Origin: Betaproteobacteria bacterium
Lineage (GTDB): Bacteria; Pseudomonadota; Gammaproteobacteria; Burkholderiales; Usitatibacteraceae
NCBI GenBank assembly: GCA_016709665.1
Contig: JADJMI010000005.1
Coordinates: 1-64,000, forward strand
Direction of reading: 5' to 3'
DNA: 64,000 nucleotides
In this document: positions 63,708 through 64,000 of the stretch, in pieces
Layout: each line of letters starts with the position of its first letter
Position numbering within the stretch: the first letter of the stretch is position 1
Made by a program: the position numbers and the translations under genes
The notes under the pieces: model-generated
Databases searched by the model: none
Told to the model about the DNA's origin: nothing
The model's input: only the letters and a program-made list of their open reading frames with translations

Positions 63708-64000
63708 TCAACCCAGAACTGTGCCGGGCGGGACGGTGCGGCCTTTGAGGAAATCGGCGCCCGACATGCGCCGTGATCCGGCCGGTTGAACATGAGTGAG
63801 GGCTAACCCTCCAACGCTGCAGCCGACGAGCGGGGCTCCATCGAGCGTACCGGCAATCGCGCCAGGGGCAGCCTTCACGCCGTCGACTACGACGGCTTCC
63901 CATACCTTCAGCGGTTCACCCGCCAACCGCGTCACCGCGCCTGGGTGCGGATTGAAAGCGCGTATCTGTCGCATGACGTGCTCCGCCGGAGATCGCCAAT
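63708..64000 (-). CDS. fmt: Methionyl-tRNA formyltransferase (C-terminal part)
   Basis: Only the last 97 codons are inside the window; the gene continues to the right. They encode the C-terminal tRNA-binding OB-fold domain: a segment ending RQIRAFNPHPGA, LKVWEA, PGAI, the GALxLxxVQ region (GGLALTHVQPAGSRRM) and FLKGRTVPPGTVLG at the end. Fmt formylates initiator methionyl-tRNA. The 92-base gap to htpX shows no clear terminator. Confidence 0.92.
   Translation of the reverse strand, partial: WRSPAEHVMRQIRAFNPHPGAVTRLAGEPLKVWEAVVVDGVKAAPGAIAGTLDGAPLVGCSVGGLALTHVQPAGSRRMSGADFLKGRTVPPGTVLG

Overview
The window is high-GC, densely coded chromosome from a betaproteobacterium. Evidence for this is the set of gene neighbourhoods: pcm-rhodanese-tolC convergent with waaA; rubredoxin-pilGHIJL divergent from thiD-thiE-hemL; mrcA divergent from pilMNOPQ-aroKB; and fmt-htpX-rsmB-DUF4390-ntrYX. 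A finer taxonomic placement cannot be supported from the sequence alone. I see no rRNA, tRNA, insertion sequence, prophage or CRISPR, and no gene-free stretch longer than about 215 bases.

Layout. Positions 1-4719 hold a type II secretion operon read leftwards (gspE-F-G-H-I-J, gspJ cut by the window edge). 4793-8962 is a leftward dTDP-L-rhamnose operon headed by a family 2 glycosyltransferase (rfbB-A-C-D). 9021-11269 is waaC-waaA for the inner core of LPS. 11244-13619 is pcm-rhodanese-tolC. 13728-17409 is a TetR-controlled efflux ABC system (TetR, HlyD-type adaptor, ATPase, permease) with a clear promoter overlapping two palindromes. 17537-19584 is a TPP riboswitch and thiC. 19724-21137 carries two haem P460-type genes, the second fused to a blue-copper domain. 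uppP follows. 22058-31317 is the type IV pilus chemosensory operon (pilG-H-I-J-L), preceded by a rubredoxin. 31885-34631 is thiD-thiE-hemL, followed by a diguanylate cyclase, cytochrome c4, engB and hemB, with a set of hairpins between the last two. 38304-47991 holds a conserved protein of unknown function, mrcA, pilMNOPQ and aroK-aroB. 48089-57481 is a dipeptide/oligopeptide ABC transporter operon that also encodes a TPR-GT41 glycosyltransferase, an N-formylglutamate amidohydrolase with a 69-residue histidine-rich tail, and an AstE/aspartoacylase-type deacylase. 57482-64000 is ntrX, ntrY, DUF4390, rsmB, htpX and the end of fmt, all leftward.

How it works together. Much of the window builds or crosses the envelope: LPS (rhamnose, Kdo, heptose), peptidoglycan (MrcA, UppP), type II secretion, TolC efflux and type IV pili with their own chemotaxis-like control. 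The rest is cofactor metabolism (thiamin, haem), redox proteins and nitrogen-type two-component control next to peptide import.

Sequence quality matters here. At least ten genes are broken by single-base frameshifts (13 in all by my reading), several inside short homopolymers, and gspH also has an in-frame stop. Frame continuity on either side argues that most are sequencing or assembly errors rather than pseudogenes. pilQ is different: it also lacks an internal segment of roughly 75-90 codons.
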